Shown here: positions 1 through 6,048 of the stretch, in pieces
Numbering within the stretch: the first letter of the stretch is position 1
Layout: every line of letters begins with the position of its first letter
From: Alphaproteobacteria bacterium
GTDB taxonomy: Bacteria; Pseudomonadota; Alphaproteobacteria; JAGOMX01
DNA: 6,364 nucleotides
Assembly (NCBI GenBank): GCA_016742295.1
Contig: JACVCA010000080.1
Span: forward strand, 1-6,364
Direction of reading: 5' to 3'
Made by a program: the position numbers and the translations under genes
The notes under the pieces: generated by a model
The model's database searches: none
Told to the model about the DNA's origin: nothing
What the model saw: only the letters and a program-made list of their open reading frames with translations

Positions 1-409
1 TTTTTTTAGCGCCTTCTGGCCCCCAGGCCCAAACTGTTGGGGGCGTATAGTGGACATGAGGAATACCGCTATTGTGCACCCGCTTGGCCAGCCGAAAACA
101 AAAATCAGGCGCATCAATGGTAATAATGAGATCAGGCCTTAACGTAAGTACTGTCTTTGTAGCTTGGCGAAGTCTTTTGAAAAGACGAGGCAAATGAGAG
201 ATTACTTCTGTAAAACCCATAACCGATAAATCTGACATCGGGAAAACACTTTTTAAGCCTTTAGCCTGCATTGTCTCTCCCCCTACCCCTATAAAATCAA
301 GCGGTACTTGGGCTTGCTTTTGAAGAGCAGACATAAGACGGCCACCCTGCACATCGCCTGAAGCTTCTCCTGCTAGAATAAAGATACGTTTAGGAGAATG
401 AGTAATCAT
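1..409 (-). CDS. lpxB: Lipid-A-disaccharide synthase LpxB, N-terminal part (gene runs off the left edge)
   Basis: LpxB is a membrane-associated GT-B type glycosyltransferase of lipid A synthesis. It joins UDP-2,3-diacylglucosamine to lipid X to give the tetra-acylated disaccharide 1-phosphate and UDP. I translated the minus strand from the ATG at 407-409. The frame stays open for 136 codons to the window edge, about a third of the usual ~380 residues. Recognisable family blocks are AGEASGD (residues 13-19), GVGG (41-44), MGFTEV (64-69), IDAPDF (98-103) and HYTPPTVWAW (120-129). The start lies inside the end of lpxI (20-bp overlap, different frame), so the two are probably translationally coupled. 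An in-frame TTG directly precedes the ATG, but the ATG is the better start. An oddity is GPEGAKK after VWAW, where I recall arginines on both sides (RPGR-like). The family call is secure; the 3' two thirds are not seen. Confidence 0.95.
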   Translation of the reverse strand, partial: MITHSPKRIFILAGEASGDVQGGRLMSALQKQAQVPLDFIGVGGETMQAKGLKSVFPMSDLSVMGFTEVISHLPRLFKRLRQATKTVLTLRPDLIITIDAPDFCFRLAKRVHNSGIPHVHYTPPTVWAWGPEGAKK

Positions 410-1223
410 CAATGTTAACCCCAATAATAAAAATTCCTGCCTGGTTAGCTTTTTCAAGCATATGCTGATGATGTAAGATTTGCACGCTTCCTGCTTCAAC
501 GGCAATTCCACGAAGACCTGCTTGAATCGCTCTTTCGATAGTGTCAGGACCCATTGTCGGTAAATCAACTCTTCGTTCTTGCCCTGGTTTGGCAATTTTC
601 ACAAGGATTCCGCCTGGTCCCGGACGTGCAAGGGCCTGGCAGCGCTCAATCAAACCATCTGTCCCTTCAAGGCCCTCTACGCCTAAAACCATCCCTTGCT
701 GAATAATAACAGCTTGACCCACATCCACTTTTCCTAACGCAAGAGCCACCTCAACTCCTCGTTTGATGTCTTGTCGGGCAAGAACATCAGGTTCTATAGT
801 CCCCATTACACCAGAAAGCGCAAGAAAATCCTCTCCCATTAGTGACTCAACCCCTACTACCTTAAATCCTTCTTTCTCAAGTTCTTCGGTAATAATTCTT
901 AATAAACTATCATCTCCAAATCCCCCCCGTGTTAAACGTGCTACCCACAAAGCACCTTTCGCGTCAGGACGCAATTCTGTCCACGAAGGGCGCCTTAAGG
1001 GACCAACCATTACAAGCTCTTCAACACCTGCTCGCCTTAAATGATTAAGGGCTTGGCCAACAGCCCCTATATGAACCCATGCATGCTCGGTATCTTTGAC
1101 AGTAGCCGGATCAGTTTGTCCTTTAAAAGCCAGAACAAAATGCGGTCTGCCAATTCCACGGCACCTTTCAATAAGCTCCAGTGGAAGGTCTCTACCACCT
1201 GCAATGATCCCAAGTTTTCTCAT
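390..1223 (-). CDS. lpxI: UDP-2,3-diacylglucosamine pyrophosphatase LpxI (DUF1009 family)
   Basis: LpxI hydrolyses UDP-2,3-diacylglucosamine to lipid X and UMP, the step before LpxB, replacing LpxH in most alphaproteobacteria. The 277-aa product has the normal family length. It starts with the family's N-terminal block GIIAGGRDLP (residues 5-14) and carries GDDSLLR (103-109), EKEGFKVVG (116-124), VDLPTMGPDT (219-228) and GIAVEAG (239-245). D220 in the DLPT motif should match the catalytic aspartate known from Caulobacter LpxI; this is my alignment by eye. The start is supported by AAGGA at 1230-1234 on the minus strand, 6 nt before ATG. lpxB follows with a 20-bp overlap, consistent with an operon. 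A seven-base G tract (C7 at 922-928 on the plus strand) lies in the codons for the R-G-G before F102. No lpxA, fabZ or lpxD precedes it, unlike the common alphaproteobacterial order. Confidence 0.95.
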   Translation of the reverse strand: MRKLGIIAGGRDLPLELIERCRGIGRPHFVLAFKGQTDPATVKDTEHAWVHIGAVGQALNHLRRAGVEELVMVGPLRRPSWTELRPDAKGALWVARLTRGGFGDDSLLRIITEELEKEGFKVVGVESLMGEDFLALSGVMGTIEPDVLARQDIKRGVEVALALGKVDVGQAVIIQQGMVLGVEGLEGTDGLIERCQALARPGPGGILVKIAKPGQERRVDLPTMGPDTIERAIQAGLRGIAVEAGSVQILHHQHMLEKANQAGIFIIGVNIDDYSFS

Positions 1224-1252
1224 GCTTAGTCCTTAAAGTTTTCAATAAAGGA

Positions 1253-1303
1253 ATTATATCTTAATATGCCTTCTACCCTGCTTAAGCCAGTAATTCTTGT
1301 CAA
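1253..1303 (-). promoter_or_regulatory. Possible lpxI-lpxB promoter elements
   Basis: Reading toward lpxI on the minus strand, a perfect TATAAT lies at 1253-1258, about 30 nt before the lpxI ATG. It has no good -35 at 16-18 nt. A perfect TTGACA lies further out at 1298-1303, but the hexamer 17 nt after it (CAGGGT) is a poor -10. Either could be half of the real promoter. The ankyrin gene diverges from here, so lpxI must be driven from this gap or from within the ankyrin region. Weak support only. Confidence 0.28.
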
Positions 1304-1315
1304 CACATACCTAGA

Positions 1316-2047
1316 ATGCAAAAGAAGGATTGTATATTTATTTTCAATTTAAGGATATTAAGAAATGTTAATTTATATATTATTGTAAAGGAAAGATTTA
1401 TAAATTTTAAATTAAACTTTAAAAAAGCTGTACTATTTTTTTCGAGCCTATGTATATTGGCATTTACTAATGTCGCAGGAAAAGCTTTTGCATCCTGCTC
1501 TACTTCACCAGACCCTATAATGATCGAGCGGTTCAAAACCCGGGTATTTGGGGTATTATTTTCTGGAAAGATTGAAGAACCTGGAACTCTTAAAGATATA
1601 ATTAAAACTGAGAAGATCGATCCAAATGCTAAGTTCGACAGGTTCTCACTTTTAGGAGAGTATGTTTCTCAAAGCCCTACACCAAATGTCCGTCAAGTCC
1701 TCAAAACTCTTCAGGAGTTAGGGGCAGACATTAAGGCTGTACAGGCAGAAAGGAATCAAGCTCACATTATGCACCTGGCTGTAGCTCCTATAGGTAAACC
1801 CTGTAATAGTGAAATAATTTTTATTCTCCACGACTTGGGAGCAGATATTGAGGCTAGAAATATTTAGGGTGAAACTCCATTATATATAGCTATTCAGTTG
1901 AAACATTTTGACATGGCTGAAGCTCTTTTAAAACTTGGTGCAAATTCTAAGGCGCAAACTCTTTCAGGTTGTACTCCTATAAATTTAGCTACCCCATTAG
2001 GAAAGCTTGATGAAATTAAAAATCATATAAAAGGCCATGTTAGTTAA
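1316..2047 (+). pseudogene. Secreted ankyrin-repeat protein, broken by an in-frame TAG
   Basis: The frame runs from ATG 1316 to a TAG at 1865-1867. It then continues, uninterrupted and in the same frame, to TAA at 2045-2047, 243 codons plus stop in all with one internal stop. A clear signal peptide sits well inside the N-terminus: a lysine-rich start, a hydrophobic core (AVLFFSSLCILAF) and an AFA cleavage site before SCSTS. Ankyrin-type units follow, with LQELGADIKA and ILHDLGADIEA before the TAG, and GETPLYIAI, ALLKLGANSKA and SGCTPINLA after it. The stop replaces a variable residue just before the GxTPL turn, so it splits a repeat rather than ending the domain. The ATG at 1316 has no Shine-Dalgarno and gives an implausible 28-residue leader. 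The better start context is at 1400, now ATA. The gene is richer in A+T than its neighbours. Ankyrin proteins often bind host proteins; no target can be named. A truncated 183-aa product, readthrough or a sequencing error are alternatives. Confidence 0.82.
1387..1402 (+). promoter_or_regulatory. Shine-Dalgarno pointing at an ATA codon (probable lost start of the ankyrin gene)
   Basis: AAAGGAAAG at 1387-1395 is the only strong ribosome-binding site near the start of the ankyrin frame. Seven nt after its AAGGA lies ATA (1400-1402), codon 29 of the open frame. A start there would give a textbook signal peptide (NFKLNFKKAVLFF and onward to AFA). I infer an ancestral ATG mutated to ATA. Use of ATA as a rare start cannot be excluded. 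Confidence 0.5.
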
Positions 2048-2062
2048 TTTCTCAATAAGGGC

Positions 2063-2245
2063 TTAAAGACATTCACTTTCTAGAGAAGGGGCCGCTGGCC
2101 CCTTCATCTCGAGAGATGCAAGGAAATTATCGCCCATGAGCCAATCATTTCCTACTACATTAACCCCTTCCTTTCTCAACTCTTCTTTAATAATACGCCA
2201 TAAGCCATCCTCACCAAATTCTCGTGCGCTGAACGCACATCTCAC
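2063..2245 (-). pseudogene. Remnant of a second lpxI (middle part only)
   Basis: This minus-strand frame (60 codons, opening with GTG at 2243-2245) matches LpxI only in its middle. Its residues 10-49 (2099-2218), starting FGEDGLWRIIKEELRKEG, align without gaps to LpxI residues 102-141, starting FGDDSLLRIITEELEKEG (801-920). I count 23 identities in 40. Before and after this block the similarity fades. The LpxI N-terminus, the DLPT catalytic region and the C-terminus are absent, so it cannot be an active enzyme. Many differences from lpxI are synonymous or conservative (for example VVG and LMG are kept with altered codons). This suggests the two copies diverged while both were functional, or that this one came from another lineage, before decay. 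It lies in the same orientation as lpxI, on the far side of the ankyrin gene. No ribosome-binding site or promoter is evident for it. Confidence 0.8.
2082..2109. repeat. Perfect 9-bp inverted repeat (GC-rich hairpin) within the lpxI remnant
   Basis: GAAGGGGCC (2085-2093), loop GCT, GGCCCCTTC (2097-2105) form a perfect 9-bp stem with a 3-nt loop. Three more pairs (2082-2084 with 2107-2109) follow if A2106 is bulged. The hairpin starts 38 nt after the stop of the ankyrin frame, where a terminator would sit, but no T-run follows on either strand. It is therefore not a standard intrinsic terminator. It stands out as GC-rich in an AT-rich gap. Confidence 0.7.
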
Positions 2246-2278
2246 ATAGTATATCCGTTGATGAAAGTGAGGAAAATT

Positions 2279-2344
2279 ATGACAACCCCCTCATCATCCT
2301 CTATGAAACAAGCAGCTAGAGAAGACTATTGTTTTTATCCCTAA
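2279..2344 (+). CDS. Short ORF (21 aa) upstream of and in frame with uvrA
   Basis: ATG at 2279-2281 is preceded by GAGGA (2269-2273) at 5-nt spacing, the best ribosome-binding site in the uvrA upstream region. It opens 21 codons (beginning MTTPSSSSMK, ending DYCFYP) closed by TAA at 2342-2344. The frame is the same as uvrA, and only six codons separate the TAA from the uvrA ATG. It resembles no protein I know. It could be a leader peptide that lets ribosomes reinitiate at uvrA, a former N-terminal extension of UvrA cut off by a stop mutation, or chance. UvrA is complete without it. Confidence 0.3.
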   Translation: MTTPSSSSMKQAAREDYCFYP

Positions 2345-2356
2345 CAAGATTATAAA
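2329..2356 (+). promoter_or_regulatory. Candidate uvrA promoter giving a leaderless transcript
   Basis: TTGTTT (2329-2334) and TATAAA (2351-2356) are separated by 16 nt. A start 7 nt after the -10 would fall on 2363, the A of the uvrA ATG. uvrA also has no Shine-Dalgarno in the 20 nt before its ATG, which fits a leaderless message. The -35 matches only the TTG, so support is modest. Confidence 0.35.
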
Positions 2357-2362
2357 TATTGT

Positions 2363-5212
2363 ATGGTAAACTTCATAAGTGTGCGCGGTGCGCGCGAACA
2401 TAACCTGCAAAATATTGATGTTGATCTTCCCAAAGACAAGCTCATTGTCATCACAGGTCTCAGTGGTTCGGGAAAATCTTCACTAGCCTTCGATACGATT
2501 TATGCAGAGGGCCAGAGGCGCTATGTCGAAAGCTTATCATCCTATGCGCGACAATTTCTTGAACTTATGCAGAAACCTGATGTGGATTCAATTGAGGGTT
2601 TATCACCAGCAATTTCCATTGAGCAAAAAACCACCTCAAAAAACCCTCGTTCAACTGTAGGTACGGTCACAGAAATATATGACTACCTAAGACTTCTATT
2701 TGCTAGGATTGGTATCCCCTATTCACCTGCAACGGGCTTGCCGATTGAAAGTCAAACTATAAGTCAAATGGTTGATCGCATTATGGAAATGAAGCCTGGT
2801 ACACGTCTTTATGTTTTAGCGCCCATTATACGCGGCCGTAAAGGTGAATACCGAAAAGAAATCATAGATTTGAAAAAACGTGGTTTTCAACGCCTCAAGA
2901 TTGACGGGGTTTTATATGAAATTGATGAAACTCCTACCCTTAACAAGAAACTAAAGCATGATATAGAAGTCGTTGTCGACCGACTTGTACTGAAGGAAGA
3001 TCTTGGCAACCGCTTGGCTGATACCCTCGAGACTGCTCTCGAATTAAGTGACGGGTTAGTTTATATTGAAACGGTCGATGACGGGCAAAAAACTACCTTT
3101 TCTTCAAAATTTGCTTGCCCAGTTTCAGGATTTACTCTTGATGAAATTGAGCCACGGCTTTTTTCATTCAATAGTCCCTTTGGAGCCTGCCCAAGTTGTG
3201 ATGGTTTAGGAGTGCGGATTGATTTTGACCCTCAATTGATCGTTCCTCACCCTACCAAAAGCATAAGCGAAGGAGCCGTTGCACCCTGGGCAGGTGCGTT
3301 TGCTTTTTATTATGATCAAGTTTTAAAAACTGTCGCACATTACTTTAAGGATGATGTGGAAACTCCTTTCAAGGATCTAAAACCTGAGACACAGGAGGCG
3401 ATTTTCTATGGCACGTCCAATCCCATTGAAATGGTGATTCTAGATGAGAAGCGTACACACCGCAGTTTCAAACGTTTTGAAGGTGTAATCCCAACCCTTC
3501 AACGAAGATGGCGCGATAACACCAACAACCGCAAAGCTGAAGAATATAGTCGCTATCAGACCGCACATTCTTGTGATACATGCAAAGGCTACCGTTTGAA
3601 GCCTGAAGCCTTGGCTATAAAAATTCAAGGTTTACATATCGGGGAAATTACCGAGATGTCAATTGCTGAGGCTGAAAAATGGACACGAAAGTTATCTGCG
3701 CACTTGACCCCTCAACAACAAGAAATTTCTGCACGTATTTTGAAAGAACTTAACGAACGTTTAGGATTTTTGGTTAACGTAGGGCTTGATTATCTAACTT
3801 TGTCACGCGCCTCACGCACTCTTTCCGGCGGAGAGGGCCAACGGATTCGACTAGCTTCACAAATAGGTTCGGGTTTAACGGGTGTGCTTTATGTCCTCGA
3901 TGAACCCTCAATCGGGCTTCACCAAAGAGATAATGATCGTTTGCTTGAAACCTTGAAACGGTTACGTGATTTAGGCAATACTGTTATTGTTGTTGAACAT
4001 GATGAAGATGCCATCAGATTGGCTGACTACGTCGTCGATATGGGCCCCGGTGCAGGGATTCATGGCGGAAAAATTGTTGCCCAAGGCACTCCTGAAGAGA
4101 TTATCAATCATCCGCAAAGTTTGACCGGGAAATACTTGAAAGGAATCACTTGTATTCCTATTGCACCCCATCGCCGTGAAGGTCATGTAGGAAAATTCTT
4201 AATTCTTGAAGGCGCACGAACAACCAATCTCCGCAATTTGAACGTCACCTTTCCGTTAGGCAAATTCATTTGCGTTACAGGCGTCTCAGGTGGAGGGAAA
4301 TCCTCACTGATTGTAGAAACGCTTTATAAAGCTCTGGCACGTGAACTCCACGATGCTGCTGACTTACCTGGGGATTATGATGCTATTAAAGGCGTCGAAC
4401 ATATCGATAAGATTATAGATATTGATCAATCTCCAATTGGACGTACCCCAAGATCAAATCCGGCAACTTATACTGGCGCCTTTGGGCCCATTCGCGATTG
4501 GTTTGCAGCCCTACCGGAATCTAAGGCTCGCGGTTATAAGCCTGGCCGTTTTTCCTTCAATGTTAAGGGGGGCCGCTGTGAAGCCTGCGAAGGCGATGGA
4601 GTTATTAAAATTGAAATGCATTTCCTACCTGATGTTTACGTTGAGTGCGATCAATGCAAGGGCAAACGCTATAATCGCGAGACTTTAGAGGTCACCTATA
4701 AAGGCAAATCGATTGCAGATGTTCTTGATATGTCAGTGGAAGAAGCTACTCAATTTTTTGAAGCTATGCCTGCAATTCGTGAGAAAATGAAGACACTCGA
4801 GCGAGTTGGATTAAGTTACATTCAGGTAGGGCAACGGGCCACAACACTTTCAGGGGGTGAAGCTCAACGGATTAAGCTTGCCAAAGAACTTTCTCGCAGA
4901 GCAACCGGACGTACAGTCTATATTCTTGATGAACCAACGACCGGCCTACATTTTGAAGATGTTCGTAAGCTTCTTGAAGTCCTGCATTCGTTAGCTGATC
5001 AAGGCAATACGTTGATTGTCATTGAACATAACTTAGATGTCATAAAAACTGCTGATTGGATTATTGATTTGGGGCCTGAAGGGGGAACGGGAGGAGGCTT
5101 GATTGTCGCCGAAGGAACCCCTGAACAAGTTGCAACAGTCAAAGCCAGCTATACAGGACATTATTTAGCCTCTTATCTAAACAAGCAACCTTTAAAGAAG
5201 AAAGCAATATGA
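2363..5212 (+). CDS. uvrA: Excinuclease ABC subunit A (UvrA)
   Basis: UvrA is the damage-sensing ATPase of nucleotide excision repair. As a dimer it finds distorted DNA, loads UvrB and then leaves. The 949 residues are full length for the family. The start is fixed by the conserved opening FISVRGAREHNL. The first ATPase half has Walker A GLSGSGKSS (32-40, K38), signature LSGGEGQ (487-493) and Walker B LDEPSIGLH (D513, E514). The second half has Walker A GVSGGGKSS (640-648, K646), signature LSGGEAQ (829-835) and Walker B LDEPTTGLH (D856, E857). The zinc modules are C404-x2-C407 and a complete four-cysteine finger C739/C742/C762/C765, which is needed for damage discrimination in E. coli. The first module is C252-P-V-S255 with C276/C279, so one cysteine is serine; I recall this as common in alphaproteobacteria. 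A HAD gene follows by ATGA overlap. ssb, a frequent uvrA neighbour in this class, is not here. Confidence 0.99.
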   Translation: MVNFISVRGAREHNLQNIDVDLPKDKLIVITGLSGSGKSSLAFDTIYAEGQRRYVESLSSYARQFLELMQKPDVDSIEGLSPAISIEQKTTSKNPRSTVGTVTEIYDYLRLLFARIGIPYSPATGLPIESQTISQMVDRIMEMKPGTRLYVLAPIIRGRKGEYRKEIIDLKKRGFQRLKIDGVLYEIDETPTLNKKLKHDIEVVVDRLVLKEDLGNRLADTLETALELSDGLVYIETVDDGQKTTFSSKFACPVSGFTLDEIEPRLFSFNSPFGACPSCDGLGVRIDFDPQLIVPHPTKSISEGAVAPWAGAFAFYYDQVLKTVAHYFKDDVETPFKDLKPETQEAIFYGTSNPIEMVILDEKRTHRSFKRFEGVIPTLQRRWRDNTNNRKAEEYSRYQTAHSCDTCKGYRLKPEALAIKIQGLHIGEITEMSIAEAEKWTRKLSAHLTPQQQEISARILKELNERLGFLVNVGLDYLTLSRASRTLSGGEGQRIRLASQIGSGLTGVLYVLDEPSIGLHQRDNDRLLETLKRLRDLGNTVIVVEHDEDAIRLADYVVDMGPGAGIHGGKIVAQGTPEEIINHPQSLTGKYLKGITCIPIAPHRREGHVGKFLILEGARTTNLRNLNVTFPLGKFICVTGVSGGGKSSLIVETLYKALARELHDAADLPGDYDAIKGVEHIDKIIDIDQSPIGRTPRSNPATYTGAFGPIRDWFAALPESKARGYKPGRFSFNVKGGRCEACEGDGVIKIEMHFLPDVYVECDQCKGKRYNRETLEVTYKGKSIADVLDMSVEEATQFFEAMPAIREKMKTLERVGLSYIQVGQRATTLSGGEAQRIKLAKELSRRATGRTVYILDEPTTGLHFEDVRKLLEVLHSLADQGNTLIVIEHNLDVIKTADWIIDLGPEGGTGGGLIVAEGTPEQVATVKASYTGHYLASYLNKQPLKKKAI

Positions 5213-5868
5213 AAAGTCAGTATTCAGCTGTCGTTTGGGATATGGATGGAACATTGATTGACACTGAATCAATTCATGAAGCAACCTTGAGGTCATCATG
5301 TACTACGTTTGGTTTTAAAGTTTTTCCTCACCAACATCACGTTGGCCTATGCATGTCACAAATTTGGGAAGCGATCGGTGGCACCCAACAAGCACGCATC
5401 AGCCATGAGGATTGGCTTGAGCATTTGCACCTCGAATTTGTAAAAAAAACCAGCTTGAATAAAGACTATATCCGCCCCGGGGTAAAATCTGTTCTCGAGA
5501 CCTTATCTGGCTTTAAGATATCGCAAGCCTGCGCAACCAATTCCCCACGGATTGCAATTGATTTCAATATGGCTAATTTGGAGATTGGTCATCATTTTCA
5601 GCACACTCTCAGCCGTGATGATGTGAAAGTGGGTAAACCTGCACCTGAGATATATTTAAAAGCCTCTGAAAAACTAGGCTTTAGCGCTAAAAAATGTGTT
5701 GCAGTTGAAGACACGCCCGTAGGCATTCAAGCTGCCAAGGCTGCAGGTATGACAGCAATCGCATTTCCTAATCAAACCCCACAAAACTTAGACTTCTCGC
5801 AAGCTGATTTAATTATTGAAAATATAGAGCTATTATTGGATTTTATAGGGATTAATGTTGCAGCTTGA
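5209..5868 (+). CDS. HAD-superfamily phosphatase (subfamily IA, beta-phosphoglucomutase/phosphatase-like)
   Basis: This is a 219-aa soluble hydrolase with all four HAD motifs. Motif I is DMDGTLID, with nucleophile D11 and acid/base D13. Motif II is CATNS, with T110. Motif III is VGKPAPE, with K143. Motif IV is VAVEDTPVG, with E167 and D168. An alpha-helical cap lies between motif I and about residue 85, the layout of subfamily IA enzymes such as sugar-phosphate and phosphoglycolate phosphatases and beta-phosphoglucomutase. D13 fits phosphatase or mutase chemistry. The substrate cannot be read from the sequence, so I give no symbol. The ATG overlaps the uvrA stop as ATGA (5209-5212), preceded by a purine-rich AAAGAAGAAAG stretch. 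It is therefore almost surely co-transcribed and translationally coupled with uvrA. A repair role is possible from context only. An A8 tract at 5442-5449 lies in the V-K-K-T codons. The next gene is convergent. Confidence 0.93.
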   Translation: MKSQYSAVVWDMDGTLIDTESIHEATLRSSCTTFGFKVFPHQHHVGLCMSQIWEAIGGTQQARISHEDWLEHLHLEFVKKTSLNKDYIRPGVKSVLETLSGFKISQACATNSPRIAIDFNMANLEIGHHFQHTLSRDDVKVGKPAPEIYLKASEKLGFSAKKCVAVEDTPVGIQAAKAAGMTAIAFPNQTPQNLDFSQADLIIENIELLLDFIGINVAA

Positions 5869-5896
5869 AACAGTTGGTGGTAATTAGAGCTATTAT
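5825..5896 (+). repeat. 12-bp direct repeat spanning the 3' end of the HAD gene
   Basis: TAGAGCTATTAT occurs at 5825-5836, in the last codons of the HAD gene, and again exactly at 5885-5896, after its stop, 60 bp apart. The copies could be a short tandem duplication or deletion scar. Chance is possible in AT-rich DNA. Confidence 0.45.
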
Positions 5897-6048
5897 GCGC
5901 AAACTTCTTCATATTGGGGTTAACATTATAACGCATAAGAAATCTTTTAACTCTGATATGCTTGCAAATGTTTCTTGATTCCCAAGACAGTATGAGAGTC
6001 ATGCAGTTGTGCCTCAACTTCAGAGAGTAAGGGCATAAAGTTATCCCA
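5869..6048. other. Non-coding gap between convergent genes
   Basis: No convincing gene or standard terminator is visible in these 180 bp. They contain an inverted repeat TTATGCG/CGCATAA (5893-5899 and 5932-5938, 32-nt loop), followed by ATCTTTT, at best a weak terminator for the uvrA-HAD pair. A 16-nt match to the 3' end of lpxI lies at 5912-5927. On the minus strand a 29-codon ORF (5947-6036, beginning MPLLSEVEAQLHDSH) has a protein-like composition but no homology I recognise. It may be a gene scrap. Confidence 0.5.

Larger units (their letters stand above)
2246..2362 (+). other. uvrA upstream region
   Basis: This 117-bp gap sits between the lpxI remnant and uvrA. It holds a short SD-led ORF and a weak promoter, listed separately. 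I looked for LexA sites in the alphaproteobacterial form (GTTC-N7-GTTC) and the enterobacterial form (CTG-N10-CAG) on both strands and found none. SOS control of uvrA is therefore not supported by this sequence. Confidence 0.5.

Noticed and set aside
763..1229. Plus-strand ORFs antisense to lpxI
   Set aside because: They are mirror frames of a strongly conserved gene, with serine- and proline-rich meaningless translations.
2246..2362. SOS (LexA) operator upstream of uvrA
   Set aside because: uvrA is often SOS-controlled, but no GTTC-N7-GTTC or CTG-N10-CAG is present on either strand.
3116..3127. Serine in place of the second cysteine of the first UvrA zinc module as a sign of inactivation
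   Set aside because: All ATPase motifs and the C-terminal four-cysteine finger are intact, and the CPVSGFT wording is, as I recall, normal in alphaproteobacterial UvrA.
5442..5449. A8 tract in the HAD gene as a programmed frameshift site
   Set aside because: The gene is complete in one frame with all motifs, and no stimulatory structure or alternative product is evident.
5772..6017. Minus-strand ORF of 81 codons across the end of the HAD gene
   Set aside because: It overlaps the HAD coding region in antisense, has no ribosome-binding site and no recognisable motif.
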